Source of the DNA: Clostridiales bacterium
GTDB taxonomy: Bacteria > Bacillota > Clostridia > Oscillospirales > Oscillospiraceae
Assembly: GCA_004553495.1 (NCBI GenBank)
Contig: SFLE01000047.1
Span: 1 to 5,235, forward strand
Direction: 5' to 3'
DNA: 5,235 bases
Shown in pieces: positions 1 through 5,235 of this stretch. The notes beneath the pieces are model-generated. The model was not told the DNA's origin. It saw only the letters and a program-made list of their open reading frames with translations, and made no database searches. Both the position numbers and the translations under genes were made by a program. Every line of letters begins with the position of its first letter. The stretch's first letter is position 1.

Positions 1-99
1 TTGTTGTTCTTTAATTTATAAGTCGCCCATTTTTAGGATGGTAGGCGCATCCGCTCGCTATTCCTGCCTCCATACCCCCGTCGAAACCGGTACATCCCC
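1..99 (-). ncRNA. ssrA: tmRNA (ssrA), 5' portion, truncated by window edge
   Basis: Transfer-messenger RNA enters stalled ribosomes with SmpB and adds a degradation tag to the unfinished protein. On the minus strand the RNA starts at position 99 with GGGGAUG, the 5' strand of the tRNA-like acceptor stem. The hallmark D-loop stretch GGUUUCGACGGGGG follows at about 88-75. Further in, an H-type pseudoknot fits PK1: GGAUG (52-48) pairs with CAUCC (40-36), and the loop CGCCUA (47-42) pairs with UGGGCG (29-24). The A-rich single strand after it (about 22-1) leads to the resume codon of the tag frame, which lies at or just past position 1, so the tag cannot be read. The 3' half (remaining pseudoknots, T-arm, CCA end) is outside the window. 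smpB lies 585 bases upstream on the same strand, the usual company for ssrA. Identity is from recognition of conserved sequence plus the fold. Confidence 0.94.
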
Positions 100-131
100 A
101 TGTTTTCAGGCGCTTTGAGGCGTTATTCTTA

Positions 132-157
132 GGGGTGCGGGGTTTATGCCGCACCCC
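132..157 (-). terminator. GC-rich hairpin between ppi and ssrA (terminator or processing stem)
   Basis: A perfect 9-bp stem, GGGGTGCGG (157-149 on the minus strand) with CCGCACCCC (140-132), closes an 8-base loop. It lies 8 bases after the cyclophilin stop codon. The stem is very stable, but the bases after it on the minus strand (TAAGAATAACG) are not a U-tract, so intrinsic termination would be weak. It could partly terminate the smpB-ppi message, protect its 3' end, or mark a processing site ahead of tmRNA. The stem is certain; its role is inferred. Confidence 0.55.
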
Positions 158-165
158 GATCTGCT

Positions 166-684
166 TTACATTTTCTCGGGTTCGGGATAATCAACGCCGA
201 AGGTATCGACGGTGACCTTTTTCATCGCCTGACGATGGATGGGCTTGTCGTTTCTGCCGGTCATGCATTTTGCGATCTTATCGACATTCTCCATGCCCTC
301 GATGACCTTGCCGAATGCGGCATACTGCCCGTCGAGGTGCGGGGCATCCTCATGCATGATGAAAAACTGGCTGCCGGCAGAGTTGGGTGCCATGCTGCGT
401 GCCATGGAAAGCACACCGCGGGTATGCTTGAGGTCGTTATTCACGCCGTTCATCTTGAACTCGCCCTTTATGGAGTAGCCGGGGCCGCCGATGCCTATGC
501 CCTGAGGGTCGCCGCCCTGGATCATAAAGCCGCGAATGACGCGGTGGAATATGATGCCGTCGTAAAACTTGTTCTTTACCAGCGAAATGAAGTTATTAAC
601 CGTGTTGGGTGCGATCTCGGGATAAAGCTCAGCCTTTATGATGTCGCCGTTTTCCATCTCGATGGTTACTATAGGATTGCTCAT
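166..684 (-). CDS. Cyclophilin-type peptidyl-prolyl cis-trans isomerase
   Basis: This cytosolic single-domain cyclophilin (172 residues, no signal peptide or membrane segment) catalyses cis-trans isomerisation of X-Pro bonds during protein folding. The family core is complete: FHRVIRGFMIQGGD at residues 46-59 holds the catalytic Arg48 and the Phe53/Met54/Gln56 pocket, GVLSMAR is at 90-96, SAGSQFFI at 102-109 and LDGQYAAFGKV at 117-127. The cyclosporin-contact Trp of eukaryotic cyclophilin A (in WLDG) is His116 here; bacterial members often vary at this position. The length is typical of bacterial PpiA/PpiB-like proteins. The ATG overlaps the smpB stop as TAATG, and GAAGGAGAG lies 8 bases upstream, so the two genes are co-transcribed and probably translationally coupled. 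The substrate is unknown. Whether to call it ppiA or ppiB cannot be settled from the sequence. Confidence 0.95.
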   Translation of the reverse strand: MSNPIVTIEMENGDIIKAELYPEIAPNTVNNFISLVKNKFYDGIIFHRVIRGFMIQGGDPQGIGIGGPGYSIKGEFKMNGVNNDLKHTRGVLSMARSMAPNSAGSQFFIMHEDAPHLDGQYAAFGKVIEGMENVDKIAKCMTGRNDKPIHRQAMKKVTVDTFGVDYPEPEKM

Positions 685-1148
685 TAGTGTCTCTCCTTCA
701 ATGTTCTTTCTATGTCGCGCGCAGCTTCACGCTTTGCATCGTCATTTCGTTTATCATACAGCTTTTTGCCCTTGCAGAGACCAAGCTCTACCTTTACCCT
801 GCTGTCCTTAAAATACAGCGACAGCGGGATGAGCGCAACGCCCTCCTGCATAACTCGGGCATTGAGCTTTACTATCTCGCGCTTATGCATTAGGAGCCTT
901 CTCGGTCGAACGGGGTCTTTATTAAAAATATTACCCTTTTCATATGGGCTTATATGCAGCGAACGCACAAACAGCTCGCCGTTTTTTATCGTGCAGTAGC
1001 AGTCCTTCATATTGACAGTTCCCGCTCTGAGGGACTTTACCTCGGTTCCGGCAAGCTCTATGCCGGCTTCAAACCGCTCGAGCACGAAATAATCATGGAA
1101 TGCCTTTCTATTTGACGCTATCTGCTTTGTTCCGGTCTGCTTCGGCAC
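684..1148 (-). CDS. smpB: SsrA-binding protein SmpB
   Basis: SmpB binds the tRNA-like domain of tmRNA and places it in the ribosomal A site of stalled ribosomes; its C-terminal tail acts in the empty mRNA channel. The 154-residue product has the usual length and every family block: IASNRKAFHDYF (10-21), ELAGTEVKSLRAG (31-43), the GELFVRSLHISPY stretch (57-69), DPVRPRRLLMHKREI (78-92) and LGLCKGKKLYDKR (122-134). A basic, helix-forming tail of about 20 residues follows. The start codon is GTG, chosen because a near-perfect GGAGGTGA lies 7 bases upstream and the protein begins at the usual MPK-like position. It is the first gene after its own promoter, overlaps the isomerase gene by one base, and has ssrA downstream on the same strand, so protein and RNA partner are encoded together. 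Confidence 0.98.
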   Translation of the reverse strand: MPKQTGTKQIASNRKAFHDYFVLERFEAGIELAGTEVKSLRAGTVNMKDCYCTIKNGELFVRSLHISPYEKGNIFNKDPVRPRRLLMHKREIVKLNARVMQEGVALIPLSLYFKDSRVKVELGLCKGKKLYDKRNDDAKREAARDIERTLKERH

Positions 1149-1160
1149 ACGCTCACCTCC
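1149..1160 (-). promoter_or_regulatory. Ribosome binding site fixing the GTG start of smpB
   Basis: On the minus strand GGAGGTGA begins at 1160 and leaves a 7-base spacer (1155-1149) to the GTG at 1148-1146. No in-frame ATG lies near enough to compete, so this site decides the start. Confidence 0.85.
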
Positions 1161-1173
1161 CTATCAGCGCCGT

Positions 1174-1204
1174 ATTATAGCACATACCGTGCAAAAATTA
1201 AATA
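1174..1204 (-). promoter_or_regulatory. Extended -10 promoter of smpB
   Basis: On the minus strand a perfect TATAAT (1179-1174) is preceded by TGC (1182-1180), an extended -10 element. The -35 region is weak: the best candidate, TTTAAT, lies 17 bases upstream and matches the consensus at about half its positions. Transcription should begin near 1167, giving a leader of about 19 bases that holds the GGAGG site. A small inverted repeat, GCAC-N5-GTGC (1192-1180), occupies the spacer just upstream of the -10. This is inference from motif and spacing only. Confidence 0.65.
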
Positions 1205-1226
1205 ACTTTCTGTAAATCAGTTATTT
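1193..1226 (-). terminator. A/T-rich terminator of the HAD phosphatase gene
   Basis: On the minus strand AAATAACT (1226-1219) pairs with AGTTATTT (1207-1200). An alternative inner CTG/CAG pair around ATTTA is also possible. A T-rich run, AATTTTTG, follows (1199-1192). The stem includes the stop codon of the phosphatase gene and ends right at the smpB promoter. The stem is A/T-rich and only moderately stable, so readthrough into smpB is possible. Confidence 0.5.
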
Positions 1227-2014
1227 TCCTTGAGAATATTCGCAATATCCACAACGCTTCCGAGCACATAATCAGGCTTGCGCTCGGCTTTCTCCACATC
1301 CTCCATGCTGCTCTCTCCGGACAGGACGCACACGGAGACCGCACCGGCGTTCTGCGCTACCGCTATGTCGGTGTAAAGCCTGTCGCCGACGCAGCAGATA
1401 TTCTCGTTGGGCACTCCGGTCTGCTCGGATATTATGTCAATCATATTGCGGTTGGGCTTACCGATGAAAATGGGCTTGACGCCGCTGGCAGCCGTGAGCA
1501 GTGCACATATGCTGCCGCAGTCGGGCAGGACCTCATTTGCCGGCATGGGGCACACCCAGTCGGGGTTTGCGGCGATAAATGCCGCACCATGGCGCAGATA
1601 GTGCACCGCTTTATCGAGCTTTTCATAGGTGAGCGTTGTATCAAAGCCGACGCACACGACGCTTACTTTCTCGCCGTCGCCGAGCTTTACGCCGTAGCTC
1701 TCAAGCTCGCCGAGAAACGCGGGAGTTCCTACGGGATACACGGTCTCACCGGGATGGCGGCTGTTGAGATACATTGCCGTAGCCATGCCGGAGGTGAAAA
1801 CATTCTTAGCCTCGCAGGGAAATCCCAGCTTGCGCAGGCGGGTTATATAATCGATGCCGGCGCGGGAGGAGTTATTGGTCAAATATATATACTCCCTGCC
1901 GCTTTCGCTTACGGTGTTTATAAAATCGATCGCACCGTCGAACACCTCGTCGCCGAGGTAAAGGGTACCGTCCATATCGAGAAGAAACAGTTTTGTATTA
2001 AGCAGCTTATCCAT
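1217..2014 (-). CDS. HAD-IIA family phosphatase (NagD/AraL-like)
   Basis: This soluble cytoplasmic phosphatase of the haloacid dehalogenase superfamily, subclass IIA, has 265 residues, the usual size for NagD, AraL and p-nitrophenyl phosphatase-like enzymes. All four HAD motifs are present: DMDGTLYLG (13-21) with nucleophile Asp13 and acid/base Asp15; LTNNSS (45-50); Lys186 in GKPN (185-188); and GDRLYTDI (210-217) with Mg-binding Asp211 and Asp216. The region between motifs II and III (about 70-180) is the C2-type cap that sets substrate choice. Relatives dephosphorylate a broad range of sugar phosphates, nucleotides or phosphoglycolate; the substrate here cannot be deduced. The ATG at 2014 is chosen over an in-frame TTG at 2032 because GGAG sits 7 bases before it and LFLLDMDGTL then falls at the usual N-terminal place. 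It has its own promoter and is divergent from the glycoside hydrolase gene. A link to sugar use is plausible but unproven. Confidence 0.92.
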   Translation of the reverse strand: MDKLLNTKLFLLDMDGTLYLGDEVFDGAIDFINTVSESGREYIYLTNNSSRAGIDYITRLRKLGFPCEAKNVFTSGMATAMYLNSRHPGETVYPVGTPAFLGELESYGVKLGDGEKVSVVCVGFDTTLTYEKLDKAVHYLRHGAAFIAANPDWVCPMPANEVLPDCGSICALLTAASGVKPIFIGKPNRNMIDIISEQTGVPNENICCVGDRLYTDIAVAQNAGAVSVCVLSGESSMEDVEKAERKPDYVLGSVVDIANILKENN

Positions 2015-2025
2015 TTTTATACTCC
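2015..2025 (-). promoter_or_regulatory. Ribosome binding site fixing the ATG start of the HAD gene
   Basis: On the minus strand GGAG (2025-2022) is spaced 7 bases from the ATG at 2014-2012. It lies inside the six-codon extension that a TTG start at 2032 would give, which argues for the ATG. Confidence 0.7.
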
Positions 2026-2046
2026 GTTCCAAAAAATATCGGAGAT

Positions 2047-2075
2047 ATTATATAGTTTCCGCGCCGTAAAATCAA
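2047..2075 (-). promoter_or_regulatory. Sigma-A type promoter of the HAD phosphatase gene
   Basis: On the minus strand TTGATT (2075-2070) and a perfect TATAAT (2052-2047) are separated by exactly 17 bases. The start would be near 2040, leaving a leader of about 25 bases. A short palindrome, AATATC-GGA-GATATT (2035-2049), covers the end of the -10 and the expected start point and could be an operator, though its arms are only 6 bases. Confidence 0.7.
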
Positions 2076-2082
2076 CAACATC

Positions 2083-2110
2083 TTGCAAATGACCGCCGAT
2101 ATGATACAAT
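2083..2110 (+). promoter_or_regulatory. Sigma-A type promoter of the GH2-dipeptidase operon
   Basis: TTGCAA (2083-2088) and TACAAT (2105-2110) are separated by 16 bases, and transcription would start near 2117. The -35 box is 7 bases from the -35 box of the divergent phosphatase promoter, so the two are back to back. TGCAA (2084-2088) and TTGCA (2110-2114) form an inverted pair across the promoter; this may be chance. AAGGAG (2126-2131) lies 6 bases before the ATG at 2138. Confidence 0.6.
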
Positions 2111-2137
2111 TGCATTACTACTTCTAAGGAGTTTGCT

Positions 2138-4444
2138 ATGGACATTTCTTTCAACAACGGCTGGCTGTTCACGGAGGACTACGACTCCGGCTTTGACAAC
2201 GCTAAAAGCGTGCGGCTGCCGCACACGGCAAAGGAGATCCCGTACAACTATATTGACTGCAAAGACTATCAAATGCTCTGCGGCTACAGAAAGGCGTTTA
2301 CCGCCCCCGCCGAGTGGGAGGGCAAAAGGATACTGCTCAGGTTCGACGGCGCAGCTCACGAGGCTACGGTGTTCTGCAACGGAGAGCAGGTCGGGGACCA
2401 TTCCTGCGGCTACACGGCGTTTACGGTAGATATAACAGACCATGTGAGCTTCGGCGGCGAAAATGTCATAGATGTCCGGCTCGACACACGCGAGAGCCTC
2501 AATATCCCGCCGTTCGGCTTTGTTATCGACTATCTGTGCTACGGCGGGCTCTACCGCGAGGTAACGCTTCAGGTACGAGACCCCGAGTATATCCGCGAGG
2601 TGCTTATAGAAAACACCGATCTGCACGAGATACGGGTGAAGATAGACTGCCCGTGCAGCGATATAGTGTGCGACATATTGGACTGCGGCGGCAGCATAGC
2701 TGCAAGCGCATCGGGAAATGCGTTTGAGCTCAATGTGCCGGACAGCCGGCTGTGGTCCGTTGATGATCCGGTGCTCTACACCGCGAGGGTTCGAGCCATG
2801 CGCGGCGGAGAATGCGTTGGCGAAGTGTGCATCCGTTTTGGCTTCAGAACGGTGAGATTTGAAAACGACGGTTTCTACCTCAACGGAGAAAAGCTCAAGA
2901 TACGCGGATTAAACCGCCATCAGGCGTACCCATATGTCGGCTATGCCATGCCGAAGTCGATGCAGAAGCTTGATGCCGAGATACTTAAATACGAGCTTGG
3001 CGTTAACGCCGTGCGCACATCGCACTATCCCCAGTCGCACCACTTCATATCGCGCTGCGACGAGCTGGGTCTGCTCGTGTTCACCGAGATCCCCGGCTGG
3101 CAGCATATAGGCGACGAGGAGTGGAAGCGTCAGGCGGTGGTAAACACCGGCGAAATGGTGCGGCAGTATATGCACCATCCCTCCATAATGCTGTGGGGCG
3201 TCAGGATAAACGAATCGCAGGACTGCGACGATCTTTACAAAAGGACGAACGCCGTTGCGCACCTACTCGACTCCGGACGGCAGACAAGCGGCGTGCGGTA
3301 CATTGAAAAAAGCCATCTGCTTGAGGATGTTTATGCATTCAATGACTTTTCGCACAGCGGTGGTAATGCCGGACTTAAGCCGAAAAGCTCCGTTACCTCA
3401 AAGAAGCACAAGCCCTACCTTGTTTCCGAGTGCAACGGGCATATGTTCCCCACAAAGCCGTTTGACGATGAGCGCCATCGCCTAAGCCACGCGCTGCGGC
3501 ACGCAAAGGTGCTCGATGCCATGTATGCAGCCGATGATATATGCGGCATATTCCCATGGTGTATGTTCGACTACAACACCCACAAGGATTTCGGCAGCGG
3601 CGACGGAGTGTGCTACCACGGTGTTATGGATATGTTCCGCAATCCTAAGCTTGCGGCGGCCGTGTATGCCAGCCAGAGCGATGAAGTCCCCTGCTGCACG
3701 GTGTCCTCATCTATGGACATTGGCGAGCATCCGGCGGGCGATATAGGCAAGGTATATGTTTTTACAAATGCCGACAGCGTAAGGCTCTACAAAAACGATG
3801 TATTCGTGCGTGAGTTCCTCCCCTGCCGCGAGGATTACCCCGCGATGCCGCATCCTCCGGTCGTAATAGACGATTTTATCGGCGAGATGCTCGAAACGCA
3901 GGAGGGCTTTGACAGAAAAACAGCCGAGGACATAAAAGAGTGCCTGATGGCAGTCGCAAAGCACGGTCCGAGCGCTCTGCCGCCGAAGATACTGGCAAAA
4001 TACGCAAAGCTAATGCTTTTAAAGGGCTTTAAATTCTCCGATGGCGTTGAGCTTTACGGAGAATATGTCGGCAACTGGGGCGGCGAGGCTACCCGCTGGC
4101 GTTTTGACGCAGTAAAGGGCGGCAGCGTTGTAAGCACTGTCACGCGCTCACCCGGGCAGCGAGCGCATCTCGAGGTGACGGTGAGCAAGGCAATGCTCTC
4201 CGAGGGCGATACATATGATGCGGCGGCGGTGCGCATACGCGCGGTCGATGAGTTCGGCAACACGGCGGTCTACTGGCAGGAGCCGGTCGTTCTGCAATGC
4301 ATCGGCGCTCTTGAGATAATCGGGCCGAGCATCATTTCGCTCAAGGGCGGCACTGGAGGCTGCTATGTAAAAACCTGCGGCAGCTCCGGCACGGCAAAGC
4401 TCAGCGTAAACGATGTTGAAATTGAATTTGAGATAAACGCGTAG
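2138..4444 (+). CDS. Glycoside hydrolase family 2 protein, probable beta-galactosidase type
   Basis: This retaining exo-glycosidase of 768 residues has no signal peptide and so probably acts in the cytoplasm on imported oligosaccharides or glycosides. Domains in order: jelly-roll sugar-binding domain (about 5-148), Ig-like sandwich (about 150-240), TIM barrel (about 241-510), then C-terminal beta domains. The barrel carries GLNRHQAYPYVGYAM (257-271), NAVRTSHYP (290-298), TEIPGWQHIGD (316-326), acid/base Glu359 in WGVRINES, nucleophile Glu431 in LVSECNGH, and WCMFDYNTH (474-482). Residues about 538-560 (VYVFTNADSVRLYKNDVFV) resemble the DUF4982 beta domain. Residues about 690-768, with VRIRAVDEFGN and LKGGTGGCYV, resemble the GH2 C-terminal domain 5. 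Between these lies an unusual, largely helical stretch (about 576-632). AAGGAG sits 6 bases before the ATG. Family and catalytic residues are clear. Galactoside specificity is inferred from overall similarity; a glucuronide or other beta-glycoside is possible. Confidence 0.9.
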   Translation: MDISFNNGWLFTEDYDSGFDNAKSVRLPHTAKEIPYNYIDCKDYQMLCGYRKAFTAPAEWEGKRILLRFDGAAHEATVFCNGEQVGDHSCGYTAFTVDITDHVSFGGENVIDVRLDTRESLNIPPFGFVIDYLCYGGLYREVTLQVRDPEYIREVLIENTDLHEIRVKIDCPCSDIVCDILDCGGSIAASASGNAFELNVPDSRLWSVDDPVLYTARVRAMRGGECVGEVCIRFGFRTVRFENDGFYLNGEKLKIRGLNRHQAYPYVGYAMPKSMQKLDAEILKYELGVNAVRTSHYPQSHHFISRCDELGLLVFTEIPGWQHIGDEEWKRQAVVNTGEMVRQYMHHPSIMLWGVRINESQDCDDLYKRTNAVAHLLDSGRQTSGVRYIEKSHLLEDVYAFNDFSHSGGNAGLKPKSSVTSKKHKPYLVSECNGHMFPTKPFDDERHRLSHALRHAKVLDAMYAADDICGIFPWCMFDYNTHKDFGSGDGVCYHGVMDMFRNPKLAAAVYASQSDEVPCCTVSSSMDIGEHPAGDIGKVYVFTNADSVRLYKNDVFVREFLPCREDYPAMPHPPVVIDDFIGEMLETQEGFDRKTAEDIKECLMAVAKHGPSALPPKILAKYAKLMLLKGFKFSDGVELYGEYVGNWGGEATRWRFDAVKGGSVVSTVTRSPGQRAHLEVTVSKAMLSEGDTYDAAAVRIRAVDEFGNTAVYWQEPVVLQCIGALEIIGPSIISLKGGTGGCYVKTCGSSGTAKLSVNDVEIEFEINA

Positions 4445-4448
4445 GTAA

Positions 4449-5138
4449 ATGTTCGTTATGAAAAGAAAATATACGGTCATCTGCATACTGCTGGCACTGC
4501 TTATGCTGCTCGGCGCATGCGGTAAGGACGCTGAGCAGAACATCGGCACCTCCGAAGCGCCGCAGCCGACAGTTGCGCCTACCCCCTCGCCAACACCTGC
4601 GCCTATCCCGTCGGACGATGAGCTCGTAAGGGTGAAAGACTATATCCCCGATATCGTCACAGACCTTAAATATGCAACGACTGATAACTTTACGGGTGTT
4701 GTCATTTACGATGACAGCACGGCGTACCTGCGCTACGGCACGGTGAAAAAGCTCGCCGCCGCACAGCGTGAGCTTGCAAAGTCGGGCTACAGTCTGCTCA
4801 TATGGGATGCTTACCGCCCCGTGAGCGCGCAATACTGCCTGTGGGAGATGTGCCCGAACCCCGTGTATGTCGCCGATCCCGCAAATGGATTTTCAAAGCA
4901 CAGCCGCGGAAACACCGTCGATATAAGCCTTGTTAAAGCAAACGGCGACGCGGTCGAGATGCCCTCCGGCTTTGACGACTTCACCTCGCGCGCCGACCGA
5001 GACTACAGCGATGTATCGCAGGCTGCGGGAGATAACGCCCGCTATCTGGAGGAGGTTATGACCGACGCCGGTTTTGTCGGCTATTCCGGCGAATGGTGGC
5101 ATTACAGCGACAGTACGGAATATCCCATCGTGCAGTAG
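4449..5138 (+). CDS. VanX-type (peptidase M15D) D-Ala-D-Ala dipeptidase lipoprotein
   Basis: The 229-residue product is a predicted membrane-anchored zinc dipeptidase. Residues 5-24 form a lipoprotein signal: basic KRK, a hydrophobic run and lipobox LGAC with Cys24. A Pro/Thr-rich spacer (37-54) follows. The catalytic domain (about 58-229) matches VanX block by block: DLKYATTDNFTG (72-83), LLIWDAYRP (116-124) with Arg123, SKHSRGNTVDIS (149-160) with zinc ligands His151 and Asp158, and GEWWHY (214-219) with catalytic Glu215 and zinc ligand His218. It should hydrolyse D-Ala-D-Ala or related dipeptides outside the membrane, perhaps in wall turnover or nutrient salvage. It is not evidence of glycopeptide resistance, since VanX works in the cytoplasm and no vanH, vanA or vanRS is seen. 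The start is uncertain: ATG 4449 is 4 bases after the GH2 stop, while ATG 4458 gives a cleaner MKRKY signal peptide. Both have weak ribosome sites (AGGT, 4443-4446), which suggests translational coupling to the GH2 gene. Confidence 0.9.
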   Translation: MFVMKRKYTVICILLALLMLLGACGKDAEQNIGTSEAPQPTVAPTPSPTPAPIPSDDELVRVKDYIPDIVTDLKYATTDNFTGVVIYDDSTAYLRYGTVKKLAAAQRELAKSGYSLLIWDAYRPVSAQYCLWEMCPNPVYVADPANGFSKHSRGNTVDISLVKANGDAVEMPSGFDDFTSRADRDYSDVSQAAGDNARYLEEVMTDAGFVGYSGEWWHYSDSTEYPIVQ

Positions 5139-5157
5139 CTTATAAAACAGAATTAAT

Positions 5158-5235
5158 CATAACCACCAGTAAACTGGTGGTTTGACCTGCCCCTAAAAGG
5201 GGCTATTACGACCGTAGCCACTAAGCAGTATTTCG
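5158..5235. mobile_element. Possible left end of an IS200/IS605-type element (partial)
   Basis: The two tandem hairpins, followed by the unstructured TATTACGACCGTAGCCACTA stretch running off the window, are laid out like the subterminal hairpins and leader of IS200/IS605-family elements in Clostridia. In that family the end hairpins are recognised by the Y1 transposase TnpA and also block incoming transcription. No transposase codon is visible, because the window stops about 30 bases past the hairpins. The match is from memory of the general pattern, not from a search. A plain intergenic repeat or a terminator is the alternative. Confidence 0.35.
5161..5203 (+). terminator. Tandem hairpins after the GH2-dipeptidase operon
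   Basis: Two tight stems lie 22 bases after the stop codon. The first pairs AACCACCAG (5161-5169) with CTGGTGGTT (5174-5182) around the loop TAAA, followed by TTTGACC. The second pairs GCCCCT (5189-5194) with AGGGGC (5198-5203) around AAA. Only a short T stretch follows the first stem, so termination strength is uncertain, but the hairpins are well placed to end the message and could work on either strand. Confidence 0.55.

Noticed and set aside
1..165. Right end of an insertion sequence at the left edge
   Set aside because: The AT-rich edge sequence and hairpin first suggested this, but the minus strand reads as the tmRNA 5' end with a PK1 fold, which explains it better.
235..687. 150-residue open frame on the plus strand, opposite the cyclophilin gene
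   Set aside because: It is antisense to a complete cyclophilin with its catalytic motif; there is no ribosome site of note and no recognisable domain.
2015..2032. TTG start at 2032 adding six residues to the HAD protein
   Set aside because: The ATG at 2014 has GGAG at the right spacing and fits the family N-terminus; the TTG has no comparable site.
1589..2092. 167-residue open frame on the plus strand, opposite the HAD gene
   Set aside because: The opposite strand encodes a complete HAD protein with all four motifs; this frame has no family features and its end lies in the promoter region.
2072..2626. 184-residue open frame on the minus strand, overlapping the start of the GH2 gene
   Set aside because: It lies opposite the well-supported GH2 frame and its divergent promoter region, shows no recognisable domain, and has the skewed composition of an antisense shadow in GC-rich coding DNA.
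4401..4832. 143-residue Arg/Cys-rich open frame on the minus strand
   Set aside because: It is antisense to the lipoprotein signal, spacer and catalytic start of the dipeptidase; its composition is that of a reverse-strand shadow.
4449..5138. Vancomycin-resistance gene vanX
   Set aside because: The domain is VanX-type, but the protein is a predicted exported lipoprotein and no other van gene is present in the window.

Overview
The window looks like chromosomal DNA from a moderately GC-rich anaerobic Firmicute (class Clostridia, probably an Oscillospiraceae/Ruminococcaceae-type gut bacterium). This is an inference. It rests on strong Shine-Dalgarno sites, Gram-positive-style sigma-A promoters, a clostridial-style GH2 enzyme, a lipoprotein with a Pro/Thr spacer, and the tmRNA sequence type. 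There is no window-wide sign of phage, plasmid or CRISPR.

Left half, all on the minus strand, read right to left: a HAD-IIA (NagD/AraL-like) sugar-phosphate phosphatase (2014-1217) with its own promoter and an A/T-rich terminator. It is followed at once by a compact extended -10 promoter driving smpB (1148-684, GTG start) and a cyclophilin-type peptidyl-prolyl isomerase (684-166), which overlap by one base. After a GC-rich hairpin comes the 5' part of ssrA (tmRNA), starting at position 99 and running off the left edge. It is recognised from its 5' end, the conserved GGUUUCGAC D-loop stretch and a foldable PK1 pseudoknot. smpB and ssrA therefore sit together, so the ribosome-rescue protein and its RNA form a module with a protein-folding enzyme between them.

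Right half, on the plus strand: a promoter back-to-back with that of the phosphatase gene drives a 768-residue cytoplasmic glycoside hydrolase of family 2 (probable beta-galactosidase type, 2138-4444). Four bases downstream begins a lipoprotein with a VanX-type (peptidase M15D) D-Ala-D-Ala dipeptidase domain (4449-5138). The two are probably one operon, although one product works on sugars in the cytoplasm and the other on D,D-dipeptides or peptidoglycan fragments outside the membrane.

At the right edge (5161-5203) two tight hairpins lie in tandem. They probably terminate the operon, and they also resemble the subterminal hairpins of an IS200/IS605-type element whose body would lie beyond the window. 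I found no clear new system. The items most worth checking are this right-edge hairpin pair, the GH2/dipeptidase pairing, the helical insert in the GH2 C-terminal half, and the way ssrA is expressed.
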